Positions 33,705-43,480 of a stretch of DNA of 64,000 nt are shown piece after piece. The stretch covers positions 1,661,666 through 1,725,665 of the forward strand of contig JAIZWK010000001.1 of NCBI GenBank assembly GCA_021498095.1. The letters run 5' to 3'. The stretch comes from Candidatus Harpocratesius repetitus (GTDB taxonomy: Archaea > Asgardarchaeota > Lokiarchaeia > Sigyniarchaeales > Promethearchaeaceae). The position numbers and the translations under genes were made by a program. The notes under the pieces are model-generated. The model was not told the origin of the DNA and did no database searches. It was given only the letters and a program-made list of their open reading frames with translations. Numbering within the stretch: position 1 is the first letter of the stretch; every line of letters begins with the position of its first letter.

Positions 33705-35951
33705 ATGAACTTTCACACAAATCAGATCGCAAAAATTTCTAAGCATATCATAAAAATTTGGGCTATTTTCACAATTATATGGGTCTTTGGTGAATTTAGT
33801 GTTATTTATTCCTTTTCAATATATGAAAATTCTGAAAGAAGATATTCGTTTAATAATTTTACAGAAAGCATAGAATCAAACAAGATTTTATCTGCTTTAA
33901 ATTCTTCTACAAATGAAGTTCCTTCGGATAATTCGACTTCACTAACTTTAAATGATGGAGAATTAGGGTTTCGATTTATTTTACCTGGAAATATGACAAA
34001 TTATCAAGATGCGCCTGAAATACAAGTTGAAATTCAGAATTCAACAATTGTGCAGTATTCAAATTACACTTTGTTTATTAACTTAACTTATCCTATCCAT
34101 AACATTTATAATTTTAATTTAACTAATACAAACTCCACTTTCATTCAAATTGCATCAAAAAATGGTTCATTGGCTGTAAAATACTTCAATAGTTTTAATC
34201 CTTTAAATAGTGATCATATTTCTTGGATTAATAACGAGATTAAAGATTTATGGTTGCTTGCAGGTGATGGTAGTGAAATAATAATAAACGTGGCATCTAA
34301 TCTTACAACCTTTGTTTATAAATTACAAATAGTGAAAGATTTGCAGTCACCAATTTGTCAAATGGGCTTTTTCTGGACTGAGAATCGTACTATTATTCCC
34401 TTTGATAATTCAACGAATATTTTTAATTCTCCTCCTGTTTTATCCTTAAACATTACAGATAATGTTGCAAATGAAATTACGGTTAATTACATTGTTAACA
34501 ACCACTTTCTTTCAGAAAAGATTTATATAAAGAATAAATTTGTAAATAATCATATTTTTGCTAATGGGGTATTAAATCTTTCATTATCGAATGCACTAGA
34601 TAATTGGGAAGGGATTTCTGATGGGAATCTTACAGGGATCTTCTCATTGATTGATGCCGCGGGAAATCCAAGCGATTGGATTATGTTTTCATTTATTAAG
34701 GATACTACATCTCCTGTATTAGATAGTGGAATTCCTGATCGATCATGGGTAACCATTGGCGATTATGCTTTACAGGACTTGGAAAATCCCATCTATAAAA
34801 CCATACAGATAAAAGAACGTCCTCATTTCAATGTTCTCCTTAAGGATCAAGATATAAAATCAGTTGGTTTACAAATTTATTCTAACAGTCTTAATTCCTA
34901 TTTATCCACTTATGGCTATGATCAGAAATCTAATAAAAGTTTTTCATGGAATCCTCAAAGTTCTCAGCCTTCAGATTTTATTTATATCTCTGGTTTGAAA
35001 AATGGAAGTACATGGCATATTGAAATTCCTGAAGATTTATGGAATATGTTTGGAAATGAAAAAGTAAATATGGATTTAGAGATAATTGATTTTGCTGGAA
35101 ATGTTGCTATTTATTCTTTTTCAATCATGAAATTAACAAATTCAGCTGATGAAAGTGAATTCTCTTTATATTTTGTTATAAGTCTTTTGGTTTTTTCATT
35201 AGGGGCAATAATGCTATTTATCAGCATTTCATATCATGAAATTAAAATAAAACACAAAACATTCGAATCTGAAAAAGATTTTAATAAAATTGATTCTGAT
35301 TTGTTAGATTTAGTGCTAGAACCTTTAGATCACTTTAAACTAAATCAAGTTACTGGAATAATAGACAAAGAGGGAAAAGATTGTAATCTTGATGCAATGT
35401 TACCTCCAGATGAACAAAATTTTCTAAAAGAATCTGTTCAGTTGGTCGATTTGAATGAAATACGATTATTATTAACAAGATATCCAATGAAATCTATGGA
35501 TATTGAAGAATTTATTCGCGAAATGTTATCGCTTTCTCCAAAAGATAGAAGAGACTTTCTTTTACGCTATATGGAAGATGCTAATGTATTTTCAACTAAC
35601 AAGTCTATCAAAAAGAACGAAAATACATCTTCAATAAACAATTTTTTTGATGTAGTTAACAAAAACAGTGAATATTTTATTGATAAAGAGAAGTATGATA
35701 AAAAGAAAGCTTTTTTAAAGATAAAACAGAAATTGTATAAGAAGAAAAGGAAAGAAAGAGAACAAAGTAAAAATAATTTAATTTATCCATTTACGAGTGA
35801 AGATTTTGATCAAATAGACAAAACCAATAATGATACTATTCAAGATAATGAACATATGGATTTTGATTCATTTTTAGATGAAATCGAAGAATTAACTGAT
35901 GAATTATTACAAAATATTGAAAATGAGCAAAAAGATCAAAAGGATGAATGA
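33705..35951 (+). CDS. Single-pass receptor-like surface protein with long cytoplasmic tail
   Basis: About 748 residues from ATG 33705; the frame also opens at TTG 33672. A signal or anchor helix lies near residues 13-35. An outside part of about 450 residues follows, rich in Asn/Ser/Thr with many glycosylation sequons and Ig-like beta-sandwich repeats (for example SLNITDNVANEITVNYIVN and SLIDAAGNPSDWIMFSFI). Next come a membrane helix at about 487-510 (LYFVISLLVFSLGAIMLFISI) and 230 cytoplasmic residues. The tail has a possible small helical domain (LLDLVLEPLDHFKLNQVTGII ... EEFIREMLSLSPKDRRDFLLRY) and then a Lys-rich and an acidic low-complexity end. This layout is that of a sensor or adhesion protein with an inner domain. 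No enzyme motif is seen. Confidence 0.7.
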   Translation: MNFHTNQIAKISKHIIKIWAIFTIIWVFGEFSVIYSFSIYENSERRYSFNNFTESIESNKILSALNSSTNEVPSDNSTSLTLNDGELGFRFILPGNMTNYQDAPEIQVEIQNSTIVQYSNYTLFINLTYPIHNIYNFNLTNTNSTFIQIASKNGSLAVKYFNSFNPLNSDHISWINNEIKDLWLLAGDGSEIIINVASNLTTFVYKLQIVKDLQSPICQMGFFWTENRTIIPFDNSTNIFNSPPVLSLNITDNVANEITVNYIVNNHFLSEKIYIKNKFVNNHIFANGVLNLSLSNALDNWEGISDGNLTGIFSLIDAAGNPSDWIMFSFIKDTTSPVLDSGIPDRSWVTIGDYALQDLENPIYKTIQIKERPHFNVLLKDQDIKSVGLQIYSNSLNSYLSTYGYDQKSNKSFSWNPQSSQPSDFIYISGLKNGSTWHIEIPEDLWNMFGNEKVNMDLEIIDFAGNVAIYSFSIMKLTNSADESEFSLYFVISLLVFSLGAIMLFISISYHEIKIKHKTFESEKDFNKIDSDLLDLVLEPLDHFKLNQVTGIIDKEGKDCNLDAMLPPDEQNFLKESVQLVDLNEIRLLLTRYPMKSMDIEEFIREMLSLSPKDRRDFLLRYMEDANVFSTNKSIKKNENTSSINNFFDVVNKNSEYFIDKEKYDKKKAFLKIKQKLYKKKRKEREQSKNNLIYPFTSEDFDQIDKTNNDTIQDNEHMDFDSFLDEIEELTDELLQNIENEQKDQKDE

Positions 35952-36059
35952 ATTTTAAGTTTTTTCGTATGAAACAAATTGAATAAATTGTTATTATGTA
36001 AAATAAAACAAAAAAATGAAAGATAGGTTAAAACATATCGAAATGATGGAGGATAATGA

Positions 36060-36758
36060 ATGAAACTTGAACCTTTAACAAAAATTGAATTAGAAGTATA
36101 TACTGCAATCAAGGAATTATTGAAAAATCATAGACAATTTAAGTTGCAAGAAATCTTACCAAAATGCTATAAATTGCTAAATCCTCCATATAAAAATTCT
36201 GAAATTTCGAAAGCTATTAACGGTTTAAGTCAGAAAAGATATATTATTAAGGGGACATCCCTAACACACGAAGATATTCTTCAGAATGCTGTTAGAAAGC
36301 GAATTTTAACCTATATTCAAATTAATCCAGGTGCTTATAATCGAAAAATACGAAGAGATTGTTCACTCGGTTCAAATGAATTTAAATGGCATTTAGGAAT
36401 GCTAATAAAGTTTGGTTTTATCAAAAAAATTCAATTTACTGCAAGATCTTATGGTTATTTCGAAAATCGAGATTATATGGGTCATGAAAAAGATCTTTTC
36501 TTACTTCAGAATGAGAAAGTTTCTCAAATAATCAATTATCTCTCTGAAAAATCCGGTTCAATTTCAAATATTGCACGAGATTTAGATATTCATTATAATA
36601 CAATACAGAAATACGTTTCTCTTTTAGAAGAGCGAGATCTTATTCATAGTTATGAAAATGATGATATTACTTATTTTAAAGTTAATGAAGAATTATTAAT
36701 TCGATTGAAAAAGATTGTAAACGGGCAAGTTTTTGTTGATTTTGCATCAAAATACTGA
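36060..36758 (+). CDS. Multi-winged-helix transcription regulator
   Basis: The 232 residues contain probably three consecutive helix-turn-helix units: about 1-68 (LTKIELEVYTAIKELL ... SQKRYIIK), 74-130 (VRKRILTYIQINPGAYNRKIRRDC ... LIKFGFIKKIQF in parts) and 148-215 (KVSQIINYLSEKSGSISNIARDLDIHYNTIQKYVSLLEERDLI in parts). The last two have the clearest winged-helix pattern of archaeal ArsR/MarR-like regulators. A strong ribosome-binding site GGAGG lies at about 36048-36052, eight bases before the ATG. It is isolated and followed by an IS1634-like element. The target and signal are unknown. Confidence 0.75.
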   Translation: MKLEPLTKIELEVYTAIKELLKNHRQFKLQEILPKCYKLLNPPYKNSEISKAINGLSQKRYIIKGTSLTHEDILQNAVRKRILTYIQINPGAYNRKIRRDCSLGSNEFKWHLGMLIKFGFIKKIQFTARSYGYFENRDYMGHEKDLFLLQNEKVSQIINYLSEKSGSISNIARDLDIHYNTIQKYVSLLEERDLIHSYENDDITYFKVNEELLIRLKKIVNGQVFVDFASKY

Positions 36759-36827
36759 TTTTTTCAAAAAAAAGATAATTAAGAAAAGAGAAACAAAAAA
36801 CATTTAAAATTTTTAAAATCAAAAAAA

Positions 36828-36851
36828 TAATTCTTAAGTTTACAAGTTAAT
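36828..36851 (+). repeat. Left terminal inverted repeat of the IS1634-like element
   Basis: The core CTTAAGTTTACAAGTTAAT at 36833-36851 is matched exactly by its reverse complement at the right end; with the outer bases the match is 24 bp. Confidence 0.85.
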
Positions 36852-37161
36852 TAATTTTTTACAACTTTTTATTATATTTAAAGGCAAAAGATTCTTTTTC
36901 ATCTCCGACTTATTTCTTTTAGTTGGTTTATTGTCCTTGTTTATATTCTTTGATTTTTGTCGTCATAGATCTAAATTTCTATCAAATATTTTTGATTATC
37001 GTTGTTTTTCTAATGTCCCTCCCATGTAAATTCTGTATGATCTAAAATTAATCACTATTAAACCGTTGTATTTAGATAAATTCAAATAGTTATCCCTCCC
37101 TTATAGAATTGAGACATACCTGACTCGAAAGAAAAAAAATGGGAAATATTATCTTTATCTT

Positions 37162-38787
37162 ATGGAAGATGCCCGAATTAATGGAAAAAAGAAACATATT
37201 CTCCAAAAATATCTAGGTCCGGAGGATAAACTTCAAGAACTAAAAATCTCGAATGTTCTTTCAAAACATACATCTCAAGTTGATGTTGTCTCTTTCAATT
37301 TTGGAATATCCGCCGCTTTATGGCATATTGCTAAAAAGATTAATCTTATCGAAACCATTGATAGTATAGGTATCAAATCCCGCCGTCAGGGACTTTCACT
37401 TGGAGAATTCCTTCTGATTGTTGCAATAAATCGATGTAGCGAACCTTGTTCTAAATCCAAACTAGGAATTTGGTTTCAAAAAGATTGGATCTCAACGAAA
37501 TTTAATATTAAACCCGAGTGCCTAAATGCTCAAACATATTGGAATCATTTTCAATACCTTAACGAAGAGATCATTAATTTACTCGAAACTATGATTAATA
37601 AGAAAGTTTTAGCTTCATATAATTTGCAATTAGAGCACTTACTATTTGATCCAACTAATTTCTTTACTTTTTCAAAAAATAAAAATGATGAAAGCCTGCT
37701 TCAATTTGGTCATTCAAAAGAAAATCGAAATGAAAATAAATTGGTGAGTTATTCCCTTCTATGTGCCAAAGATTCAGGAGTTCCTGTTATGCATGAAACT
37801 TATGCAGGAAACATTCAAGATGCAAATGCATTTAAACATATTCCAATAAATATTCAAAATCGGTTAAATCAGCTTGGATATACACCAGAACAAATTACGC
37901 TTGTTTTTGATAAAGGAAATCATTCAAAAGAAGCCTTTAAAGCAATAGATGATGCTAATTTTGGATTTATAGTCTCTGCCCGAAATTCTTCTTATAAAAC
38001 ATTGCTACAATTACCTGAAAGTAAATTTATTGAGATCAATCTTCCTGTATCAAATAAATCGGTAAAATATTATAAATGTTCGCGGAAAATCTATGGAAAT
38101 ATGCGTGATGTGTATGTTGTTCTTGATCCTAAAAAGCAGACAAAGCTTTCTTTTCAATTTGAAACAAAGTTGCAGGAAAAAATCATCGAAATAGATGAAT
38201 TCTTCGAAAAACGATTAAATATTAAAAAATGGCGCGATTCGGAAGCAGTAGAAGAAAAATTGCAAGCATTGATTGGCAAGAATCCTTATAAATCAATAAT
38301 TAAGTACTCTATTAGTGGGAATTATGCACATCTGACATATTCAATAACAATTGATAAAAAAGCTAAACAAATTCACCTGAATACTTTGGGAAAATCAATT
38401 CTTTTTACAAATCGAACAAAATGGACTGCAGAATCAATCATTTGGGGTTATCGGGAGCAATATATCGTGGAACATGCATTTAAATATATGAAAAGTCCCA
38501 CATCTATCGCGATTCGCCCTATGTATCATTATTCTGAAAAATCGATTCGTGGTCATGTATTTATTTGTGTTTTAAGTTTATTACTACTTTCTTTACTTAG
38601 ATTAGAATTAGCAAATCATTCCATTCCCCTCAGTTATTTTGAACTTCACAATGAATTACAAAATATTCGATTAATGCAGATAAATCTTACTTCACAAGGC
38701 AAATCTTTGTGGAAACTTGAAAAAACAAACCCTTTGGCAACAAAAATAGTCAGAAAATTAAAATTGAAATCTTTAATTCAAAATTAA
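37162..38787 (+). CDS. IS1634-family DDE transposase; true N-terminus probably upstream
   Basis: The protein has 541 residues from ATG 37162. Catalytic residues are D163 in LFDPTNFF, D250 in LVFDKGNHSK and E437 in YREQYIVEHAFKYMK, a standard IS1634 arrangement. The coding frame is open further upstream to a TAG at 37087, and the codons just before the ATG read YLTRKKNGKYYLYL, which matches the conserved start of IS1634 transposases (xxRKxKxxNGKxYYYL). No ATG, GTG or TTG exists in that stretch. So translation either starts at a rare codon (ATT 37108 or CTG 37120) or uses the ATG and lacks about 14-18 conserved residues. The body is intact. Confidence 0.88.
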   Translation: MEDARINGKKKHILQKYLGPEDKLQELKISNVLSKHTSQVDVVSFNFGISAALWHIAKKINLIETIDSIGIKSRRQGLSLGEFLLIVAINRCSEPCSKSKLGIWFQKDWISTKFNIKPECLNAQTYWNHFQYLNEEIINLLETMINKKVLASYNLQLEHLLFDPTNFFTFSKNKNDESLLQFGHSKENRNENKLVSYSLLCAKDSGVPVMHETYAGNIQDANAFKHIPINIQNRLNQLGYTPEQITLVFDKGNHSKEAFKAIDDANFGFIVSARNSSYKTLLQLPESKFIEINLPVSNKSVKYYKCSRKIYGNMRDVYVVLDPKKQTKLSFQFETKLQEKIIEIDEFFEKRLNIKKWRDSEAVEEKLQALIGKNPYKSIIKYSISGNYAHLTYSITIDKKAKQIHLNTLGKSILFTNRTKWTAESIIWGYREQYIVEHAFKYMKSPTSIAIRPMYHYSEKSIRGHVFICVLSLLLLSLLRLELANHSIPLSYFELHNELQNIRLMQINLTSQGKSLWKLEKTNPLATKIVRKLKLKSLIQN

Positions 38788-38872
38788 GAAAAGTCCCTCC
38801 CAATTTTTTCATTCTTTCTCGAAAAAAACGATTAAATTTTGTATAATTTTGAGCAAATTTTTTTGTCGATTT

Positions 38873-38896
38873 ATTAACTTGTAAACTTAAGAATTA
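38873..38896 (-). repeat. Right terminal inverted repeat of the IS1634-like element
   Basis: The sequence ATTAACTTGTAAACTTAAG at 38873-38891, followed by AATTA, is the exact reverse complement of the left repeat. Its last bases overlap the dnaJ stop codon. Confidence 0.85.
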
Positions 38897-39985
38897 CATA
38901 ATATTTTCAAGTTGATCTATTAATTGGCGTTGTTTTGAATTTAGGCGTTTATATGGAGGAATTTCTACTTCTACACGAATATAGTGAGCTCCTCGATGAT
39001 TTCCTCTGCTATTCAAAAAGGGTACTCCTTTGTTTCGCAGTCTTAATTCAGTTCCTGGGGCAATTCCTGGTTGAATGCGAATTTTGGTTGGGCCATCAAC
39101 AGTTTCTATCTTTACTTCACAACCTTTAATTGCTTGGATAAAATTAATTTTAATTGATGAATAAATGTCATTACCTCGCCTTTCGAATCGACGGTCTGGT
39201 TTTATCCGGATTTTAACATATAAATCCCCTGGAATTGCATCTTTTACTGGGTAATGCCCTTGTCCTTGAATTTTTAAATGCATTCCTTCTTCTACACCAG
39301 CCGGAATATTGATTGAATGGCTTTGTTCTACTAAAACTGCTTTTTTTCCTTTACAAACAGGACAAGGTCTACCAATAATTTCGCCTTCTCCTCCACATTG
39401 TGAACAAGTCACTACTTGTTGCATTAATCCAAGAATTGATCGAGTTGTGCGGGTTTCTTGTCCTGTTCCATGACATTTTGGACATGTTCTTATATCTTTT
39501 CCACCACGTCCTTCACAATGTGAGCATGGTTCATAGCGTGAATATTTCAGATTTTTTTTAACACCATGAATAACTTCTGAAAAAGTAAGAGTTATAGTTG
39601 TTTCTACATCTTCACCATGTACTCGTCTTCTTCGAGATCTACGCGAAGAAGATCCTCCCATTCCACCAAAAATATCGCCACCAAAGAACATGTCCATAAT
39701 ATCTGCAAATGAAGAAAAGCCCCCTCCTGAAAAACTCATTCCATCCATATCTAAACCATTAAATCCATATCTATCATATTTCTGACGTTTTTCTTGATCG
39801 GATAAAACCATATATGCTTCATTAATTTCTTTAAATTTTTCTTGGGCTTCTGGGGATTTATTCCGATCAGGATGCCATTTCATTGCTAGTTTTCGAAATG
39901 CACGCTTAATCTCATCTGAACTTGCACTTCTGTCTACTCCTAATACTTCATAGTAATCTCGTTTATTCTTACTTCGGTTGGCCAT
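38894..39985 (-). CDS. dnaJ: DnaJ (Hsp40) co-chaperone
   Basis: The 363-residue type I J-protein has the J domain at about 10-70 with the HPD tripeptide (KWHPDRN) that stimulates the DnaK ATPase. A Gly/Phe/Met-rich linker with a basic patch ([14 protein letters not shown]) follows at about 80-125. Four CxxCxGxG-type zinc repeats follow ([13 protein letters not shown] [29 protein letters not shown]), then the two C-terminal substrate-binding beta domains. It lies downstream of dnaK in the same direction with 163 bases between them. The stop codon lies in the terminal repeat of the adjacent insertion sequence. The final residues QLENIM give a normal family length, so the insertion seems not to have removed much. 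Confidence 0.96.
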   Translation of the reverse strand: MANRSKNKRDYYEVLGVDRSASSDEIKRAFRKLAMKWHPDRNKSPEAQEKFKEINEAYMVLSDQEKRQKYDRYGFNGLDMDGMSFSGGGFSSFADIMDMFFGGDIFGGMGGSSSRRSRRRRVHGEDVETTITLTFSEVIHGVKKNLKYSRYEPCSHCEGRGGKDIRTCPKCHGTGQETRTTRSILGLMQQVVTCSQCGGEGEIIGRPCPVCKGKKAVLVEQSHSINIPAGVEEGMHLKIQGQGHYPVKDAIPGDLYVKIRIKPDRRFERRGNDIYSSIKINFIQAIKGCEVKIETVDGPTKIRIQPGIAPGTELRLRNKGVPFLNSRGNHRGAHYIRVEVEIPPYKRLNSKQRQLIDQLENIM

Positions 39986-40148
39986 TTCCCTGTCACTTTT
40001 ATATTGCTGTTTTTGTTCTCTGTTGGCGTGTTATTAATGTTAATTATAATATCGAATAATTAAAAAAAAAAAGGATTGAAAAAGAATTTTTAGTTTTTTT
40101 TTTTTTCATTATGTAAGCATAGACTTGAAGTTAGATGAATCAAAGATA

Positions 40149-42113
40149 TTATTCATCTTCCCATTCAACATCGACAACTTTCTTTTTTTCTTTGCTTTTT
40201 CCAGATGGTTGTTCGTATGTTGCTCCACCTTGACTTCCGAAACCAGCACCACCTTGAGCTGCTTGTTGTGCAAATTTAGCTGCTTGAGCTGGATCCATAC
40301 CGCCCATACCGCCCATTCCACCTGGTGCTCCGCCTTGAGCATAGATTTTTTCTGCTAGCTTATGCAAATGCTCTTCTAATGAGGTTTTTGCTTCTTTAAT
40401 TCTGTTAATGTTCTCTGATTTTAATGCATCTTTTACGTCATCAATCGCTTTAACTAGTTTGTTTTTTAGATCATCATCTAGTTTATCTGCGTGTTCTTTC
40501 ATCATTTTTTCAGCTTGAAATGCAAGTGCATCTGCTTCATTCTTTGTTTCTATTTGTTCACGGATTTTTTTATCTTCTTCTGCATGTTTTTCAGCATCAC
40601 GAATCTTAGCTTGAATTTCTTCTTCGGTAAGTTTTGATTGTCCAGTAATGGTGATTGATTGTTCTTTGCCTGTGCCTAAATCTTTGGCATTTACATGGAC
40701 GATTCCGTTTTGATCTATTGAGAAAGTGACTTCAATCTGAGGTACACCTCTGGGAGCAGGTGGAATACCATCTAAATGGAAACGACCTAATGTAATATTA
40801 TCTTTTGCCATTGGACGTTCTCCTTGAATGACATGAATTTCTACACTTGGTTGATTATCAGTGGCAGTAGAGAATACTTTAGATCGCTCTACAGGGATTG
40901 TGGTATTTCTTTCGATCAAAGGAGTGGCAACACCACCTAATGTTTCAATGCTGAGTGTTAAGGGCGTAACATCTAATAGTAATAAGTCTTCAACTTCTCC
41001 ACTGAGTACTCCACCTTGAATTGCAGCACCTTGAGCAACACATTCCATTGGATCAATTCCCTTTTCGGGTTTACGTCCAAAGAAATCTTCATATACTTTT
41101 TGTACTGAAGGCATTCGGGAAGGTCCACCGACCATAATTATTTTTTTTATATCTGATTTTTTCAGTTTTGAATCGCGTAAGGCTCTTTCCATCGGTGGGA
41201 TTAAACGATTTAAGATTGGATCAATTAGTTCTTCAAATTTAGCTCGGGTCAATTCTAAATCTAAACTTAATGGTTGACCATCTTTACCCATTGCAATAAA
41301 TGGTAAGTTAATTTGAGTTGAATAAGTAGTAGAGAGTTCTATTTTTGCTTTTTCAGCTGCATCAATTATTCTCATCATTGCTTGTGAATCATTAGAAAGA
41401 TCAACATCAGTTTGTTTTTTGAATTCACTAATAATCCACTCTTTTACGACTTCATCCATATCTGTTCCGCCTAATGCTGTATCTCCTGAGGTAGATAAGA
41501 CTTCAAATACACCTTCACCCATTTCCATTATGGTTACATCAAATGTTCCTCCACCTAAGTCAAGTACAGCGACTTTCATGGATCCTTGGTCTGTTTTATC
41601 TAATCCATAAGCAATACATGCTGCGGTTGGTTCGTTAATTATTCGTACGACATCTAAACCAGCAATTCTACCTGCATCTTTTGTAGCTGTTCTTTGAGAA
41701 TCATTAAAATATGCAGGAACGGTGATAACTGCTTTTTCTATTTTTTCACCGAGGTAATCTTCAGAATCTTTCTTGATTTTTTGTAAAATCATGGCACTTA
41801 TTTCTTCTGGAGTGTATTCCTTATTATCAATGCGAATTTTTTCACTAGTTCCCATTTTTCTTTTTATTTTTCGAATGGTTCGATCAGGATTAGAAATCGC
41901 TTGTCGACGAGCTGGTTCACCGACTAATCTAGTACCATCTTTAAGGAATGCAACATATGATGGAAATGCTTTACCACCCAATGAAACTCCTTCGGCAGCA
42001 GGGATAATTTCTGGTTTACCACCAATCATAACAGCAGCAGCTGAATTTGATGTTCCAAGATCAATTCCCAGGATTTTTTCTTTACGTGTTTTCTTTTCGT
42101 TTTCATTAGTCAT
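40149..42113 (-). CDS. dnaK: DnaK (Hsp70) chaperone
   Basis: The product has about 654 residues. The ATPase domain is shown by GIDLGTSNS near the start, [11 protein letters not shown] (phosphate 2) and [10 protein letters not shown] (adenosine loop). The substrate domain carries the linker [15 protein letters not shown] and [11 protein letters not shown]. The C-terminal lid and a Gly/Met-rich tail ([14 protein letters not shown]) end in acidic VEWEDE. The frame opens at GTG 42122 but ATG 42113 (MTNENEKK) is preferred. Archaea received this system from bacteria. grpE is not adjacent, although it often precedes dnaK. A palindrome and TATA box upstream suggest repressor control. Confidence 0.97.
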   Translation of the reverse strand: MTNENEKKTRKEKILGIDLGTSNSAAAVMIGGKPEIIPAAEGVSLGGKAFPSYVAFLKDGTRLVGEPARRQAISNPDRTIRKIKRKMGTSEKIRIDNKEYTPEEISAMILQKIKKDSEDYLGEKIEKAVITVPAYFNDSQRTATKDAGRIAGLDVVRIINEPTAACIAYGLDKTDQGSMKVAVLDLGGGTFDVTIMEMGEGVFEVLSTSGDTALGGTDMDEVVKEWIISEFKKQTDVDLSNDSQAMMRIIDAAEKAKIELSTTYSTQINLPFIAMGKDGQPLSLDLELTRAKFEELIDPILNRLIPPMERALRDSKLKKSDIKKIIMVGGPSRMPSVQKVYEDFFGRKPEKGIDPMECVAQGAAIQGGVLSGEVEDLLLLDVTPLTLSIETLGGVATPLIERNTTIPVERSKVFSTATDNQPSVEIHVIQGERPMAKDNITLGRFHLDGIPPAPRGVPQIEVTFSIDQNGIVHVNAKDLGTGKEQSITITGQSKLTEEEIQAKIRDAEKHAEEDKKIREQIETKNEADALAFQAEKMMKEHADKLDDDLKNKLVKAIDDVKDALKSENINRIKEAKTSLEEHLHKLAEKIYAQGGAPGGMGGMGGMDPAQAAKFAQQAAQGGAGFGSQGGATYEQPSGKSKEKKKVVDVEWEDE

Positions 42114-42195
42114 ATTTATCACGACCTGTTCAATATGTGTTTCTGAATAGGATTAACATGATTTTTAATCTCTATAATAATGATGTGATTCAATG

Positions 42196-42235
42196 TTTAT
42201 AAATGTATTGATTTATGACAACTTAAGGTTGTCAT
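42196..42235 (-). promoter_or_regulatory. dnaK promoter: TATA box with upstream palindromic operator
   Basis: TTTATAAA (42196-42203) lies 83-90 bases before the preferred dnaK start. Eleven bases further upstream is the inverted repeat ATGACAAC-TTAAG-GTTGTCAT (42215-42235) with perfect 8-bp arms. A site at the BRE/TATA edge is the usual place for archaeal regulators. The TATA box is palindromic and could also serve the 96-residue gene at 42309. It is not CIRCE-like. Confidence 0.6.
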
Positions 42236-42308
42236 TTATATTATTGAAATCTATATTGAAAATCACTAAGATGAAAATTTTTTTACTTCCCTCGTATTAG
42301 CCTATATA

Positions 42309-42599
42309 ATGGGATCCGAACCTGATGCAGATCAAATGATTCATTGGATTCTGCAAAGTTTATATTTATTACTGGATGGGCAAGTTTCGGACACGCTCAT
42401 ATTATCTTCGCATAAAATTAATACGATTTTAGTTCAAAAATGTGGTGTTAACTTGAAAATTGATCGTATTGGTCGTTATTTGGCGCGTTTTTCCCGCCAA
42501 CATCAATTAAAACGCCTTTCTACAAAGATTCCAAAATATGTGGTAAAAAAGGAGTTGCTTCAAAAAATTTTGCAATCTTATTCAATAAAAACCACTTAG
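42309..42599 (+). CDS. Small basic protein, possibly HTH, divergent from dnaK
   Basis: The 96 residues are helical and basic in the second half (NLKIDRIGRYLARFSRQHQL then KRLSTKIPKYVVKKELLQKI). The order helix, helix, basic turn and strand-like IPKYVV resembles a small winged helix, but no family was recognised. Because it is divergent from dnaK and shares the region with the palindrome at 42215-42235, it is a candidate heat-shock regulator; this is inference from position. The TPR-like gene follows 48 bases downstream. Confidence 0.55.
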   Translation: MGSEPDADQMIHWILQSLYLLLDGQVSDTLILSSHKINTILVQKCGVNLKIDRIGRYLARFSRQHQLKRLSTKIPKYVVKKELLQKILQSYSIKTT

Positions 42600-42647
42600 C
42601 TTGCAGTTCACGAGAATTTTTCTCTAATCGAATAGGAAGGTCTTACT

Positions 42648-43445
42648 GTGCCACAAACAACCAATCAGCGTCGTTATGATCATTTTATTCAATCTGGGTT
42701 AAATGCTTATAATAAAGCTGTTGAATCAAAATCATTGAAAAAAACAGTTCTTTTAGCACAACAATCCATGGATTATTTTGAAAAAGCAATTCAAATGGCT
42801 GAACTTGTTGCAATGGAAGAACGAATTCCTTACGTGAATGAATATATTGTTCTTAATCATGCATTGATTGCTAACATTCTATTTCAAGAAAAGAAATATG
42901 ATGAATCTCTACGAGCTTATGAAAAAGCCATGGAAATTAATGAAAAAACGCTTAAAAATCAGGAAACCTTAATTCGAGATTGCTTTATTTCATCAGAAAT
43001 GACTAAATTATATCTCTTACAGAAAAAAAAGATCTTAGTTGACAAAACAGCATGGAGAATTTTTAAAAATGCTAAAAATCTTGAAGATAAGCAAAAAGCG
43101 GTTAAATATTTAACAATTGCTCAAGAATTTTTTAAAAATTCAGAAAACTTATCTGGAGAAGAAAAAACATGGAAAGCTTTGCTAAAAATCTTAAAAAAGA
43201 ATTGGGCAAATGATACAAAAATTAAACATGAGGATGCAAAAACTAAAAAAATTGATATTTCAACTATTTATGATAAAATTAGAGCAGAAAAATATAATGC
43301 ATATGGAGATTTTTTATTAAATAGATCTAAAAAACCAAATTTATCAAATATTCGTAAATATTGGAAAAAATCTGCGGTATTGTATCATAAACTTCACTTA
43401 GAAAAAAAAGCGAAAGCAGTAGAAAAAAAAATCATGAGTGTATAG
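42648..43445 (+). CDS. TPR-like helical protein
   Basis: The 265 residues are helical throughout, rich in Lys. Residues 5-95 hold two or three TPR-like helix pairs (FIQSGLNAYNKAVESKSL, YVNEYIVLNHALIANILFQEKKYDESLRAYEKAMEI in parts). The C-terminal half (215-262) repeats the style (IYDKIRAEKYNAYGDFLL, RKYWKKSAVLYHKLHLEKKA). It starts at GTG 42648 with a good ribosome-binding site GGAAGG at about 42635-42640. It is not GrpE. It may be cotranscribed with the 96-residue gene; the function is unknown. Confidence 0.65.
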   Translation: MPQTTNQRRYDHFIQSGLNAYNKAVESKSLKKTVLLAQQSMDYFEKAIQMAELVAMEERIPYVNEYIVLNHALIANILFQEKKYDESLRAYEKAMEINEKTLKNQETLIRDCFISSEMTKLYLLQKKKILVDKTAWRIFKNAKNLEDKQKAVKYLTIAQEFFKNSENLSGEEKTWKALLKILKKNWANDTKIKHEDAKTKKIDISTIYDKIRAEKYNAYGDFLLNRSKKPNLSNIRKYWKKSAVLYHKLHLEKKAKAVEKKIMSV

Positions 43446-43480
43446 AATATACCATAAATTCTTTTTAACTTAATTATTCT

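Larger units (their letters stand above)
36828..38896 (+). mobile_element. Complete IS1634-like insertion sequence
   Basis: This 2069-bp element is bounded by perfect 24-bp terminal inverted repeats (36828-36851 and 38873-38896) and holds one transposase gene. Its right end abuts dnaJ: the outermost three bases TTA (38894-38896) are the dnaJ stop codon read on the minus strand. No longer target duplication is visible outside the repeats; the outer bases TAATT/AATTA are self-complementary, so part of the apparent repeat could be a duplicated target. Three copies of TCCCTCCC occur in it (about 37017, 37093 and 38803) in the same orientation. Confidence 0.8.

Noticed and set aside
37017..38810. 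Repeats of TCCCTCCC as a CRISPR or short array
   Set aside because: There are only three short copies with irregular spacing inside one insertion sequence.
41773..42150. 125-codon plus-strand frame over the start of dnaK
   Set aside because: It is antisense to the highly conserved ATPase start of DnaK; no family resemblance.
42648..43445. GrpE next to dnaK
   Set aside because: The protein is helical but has TPR-like pairs and no GrpE C-terminal beta-domain pattern.
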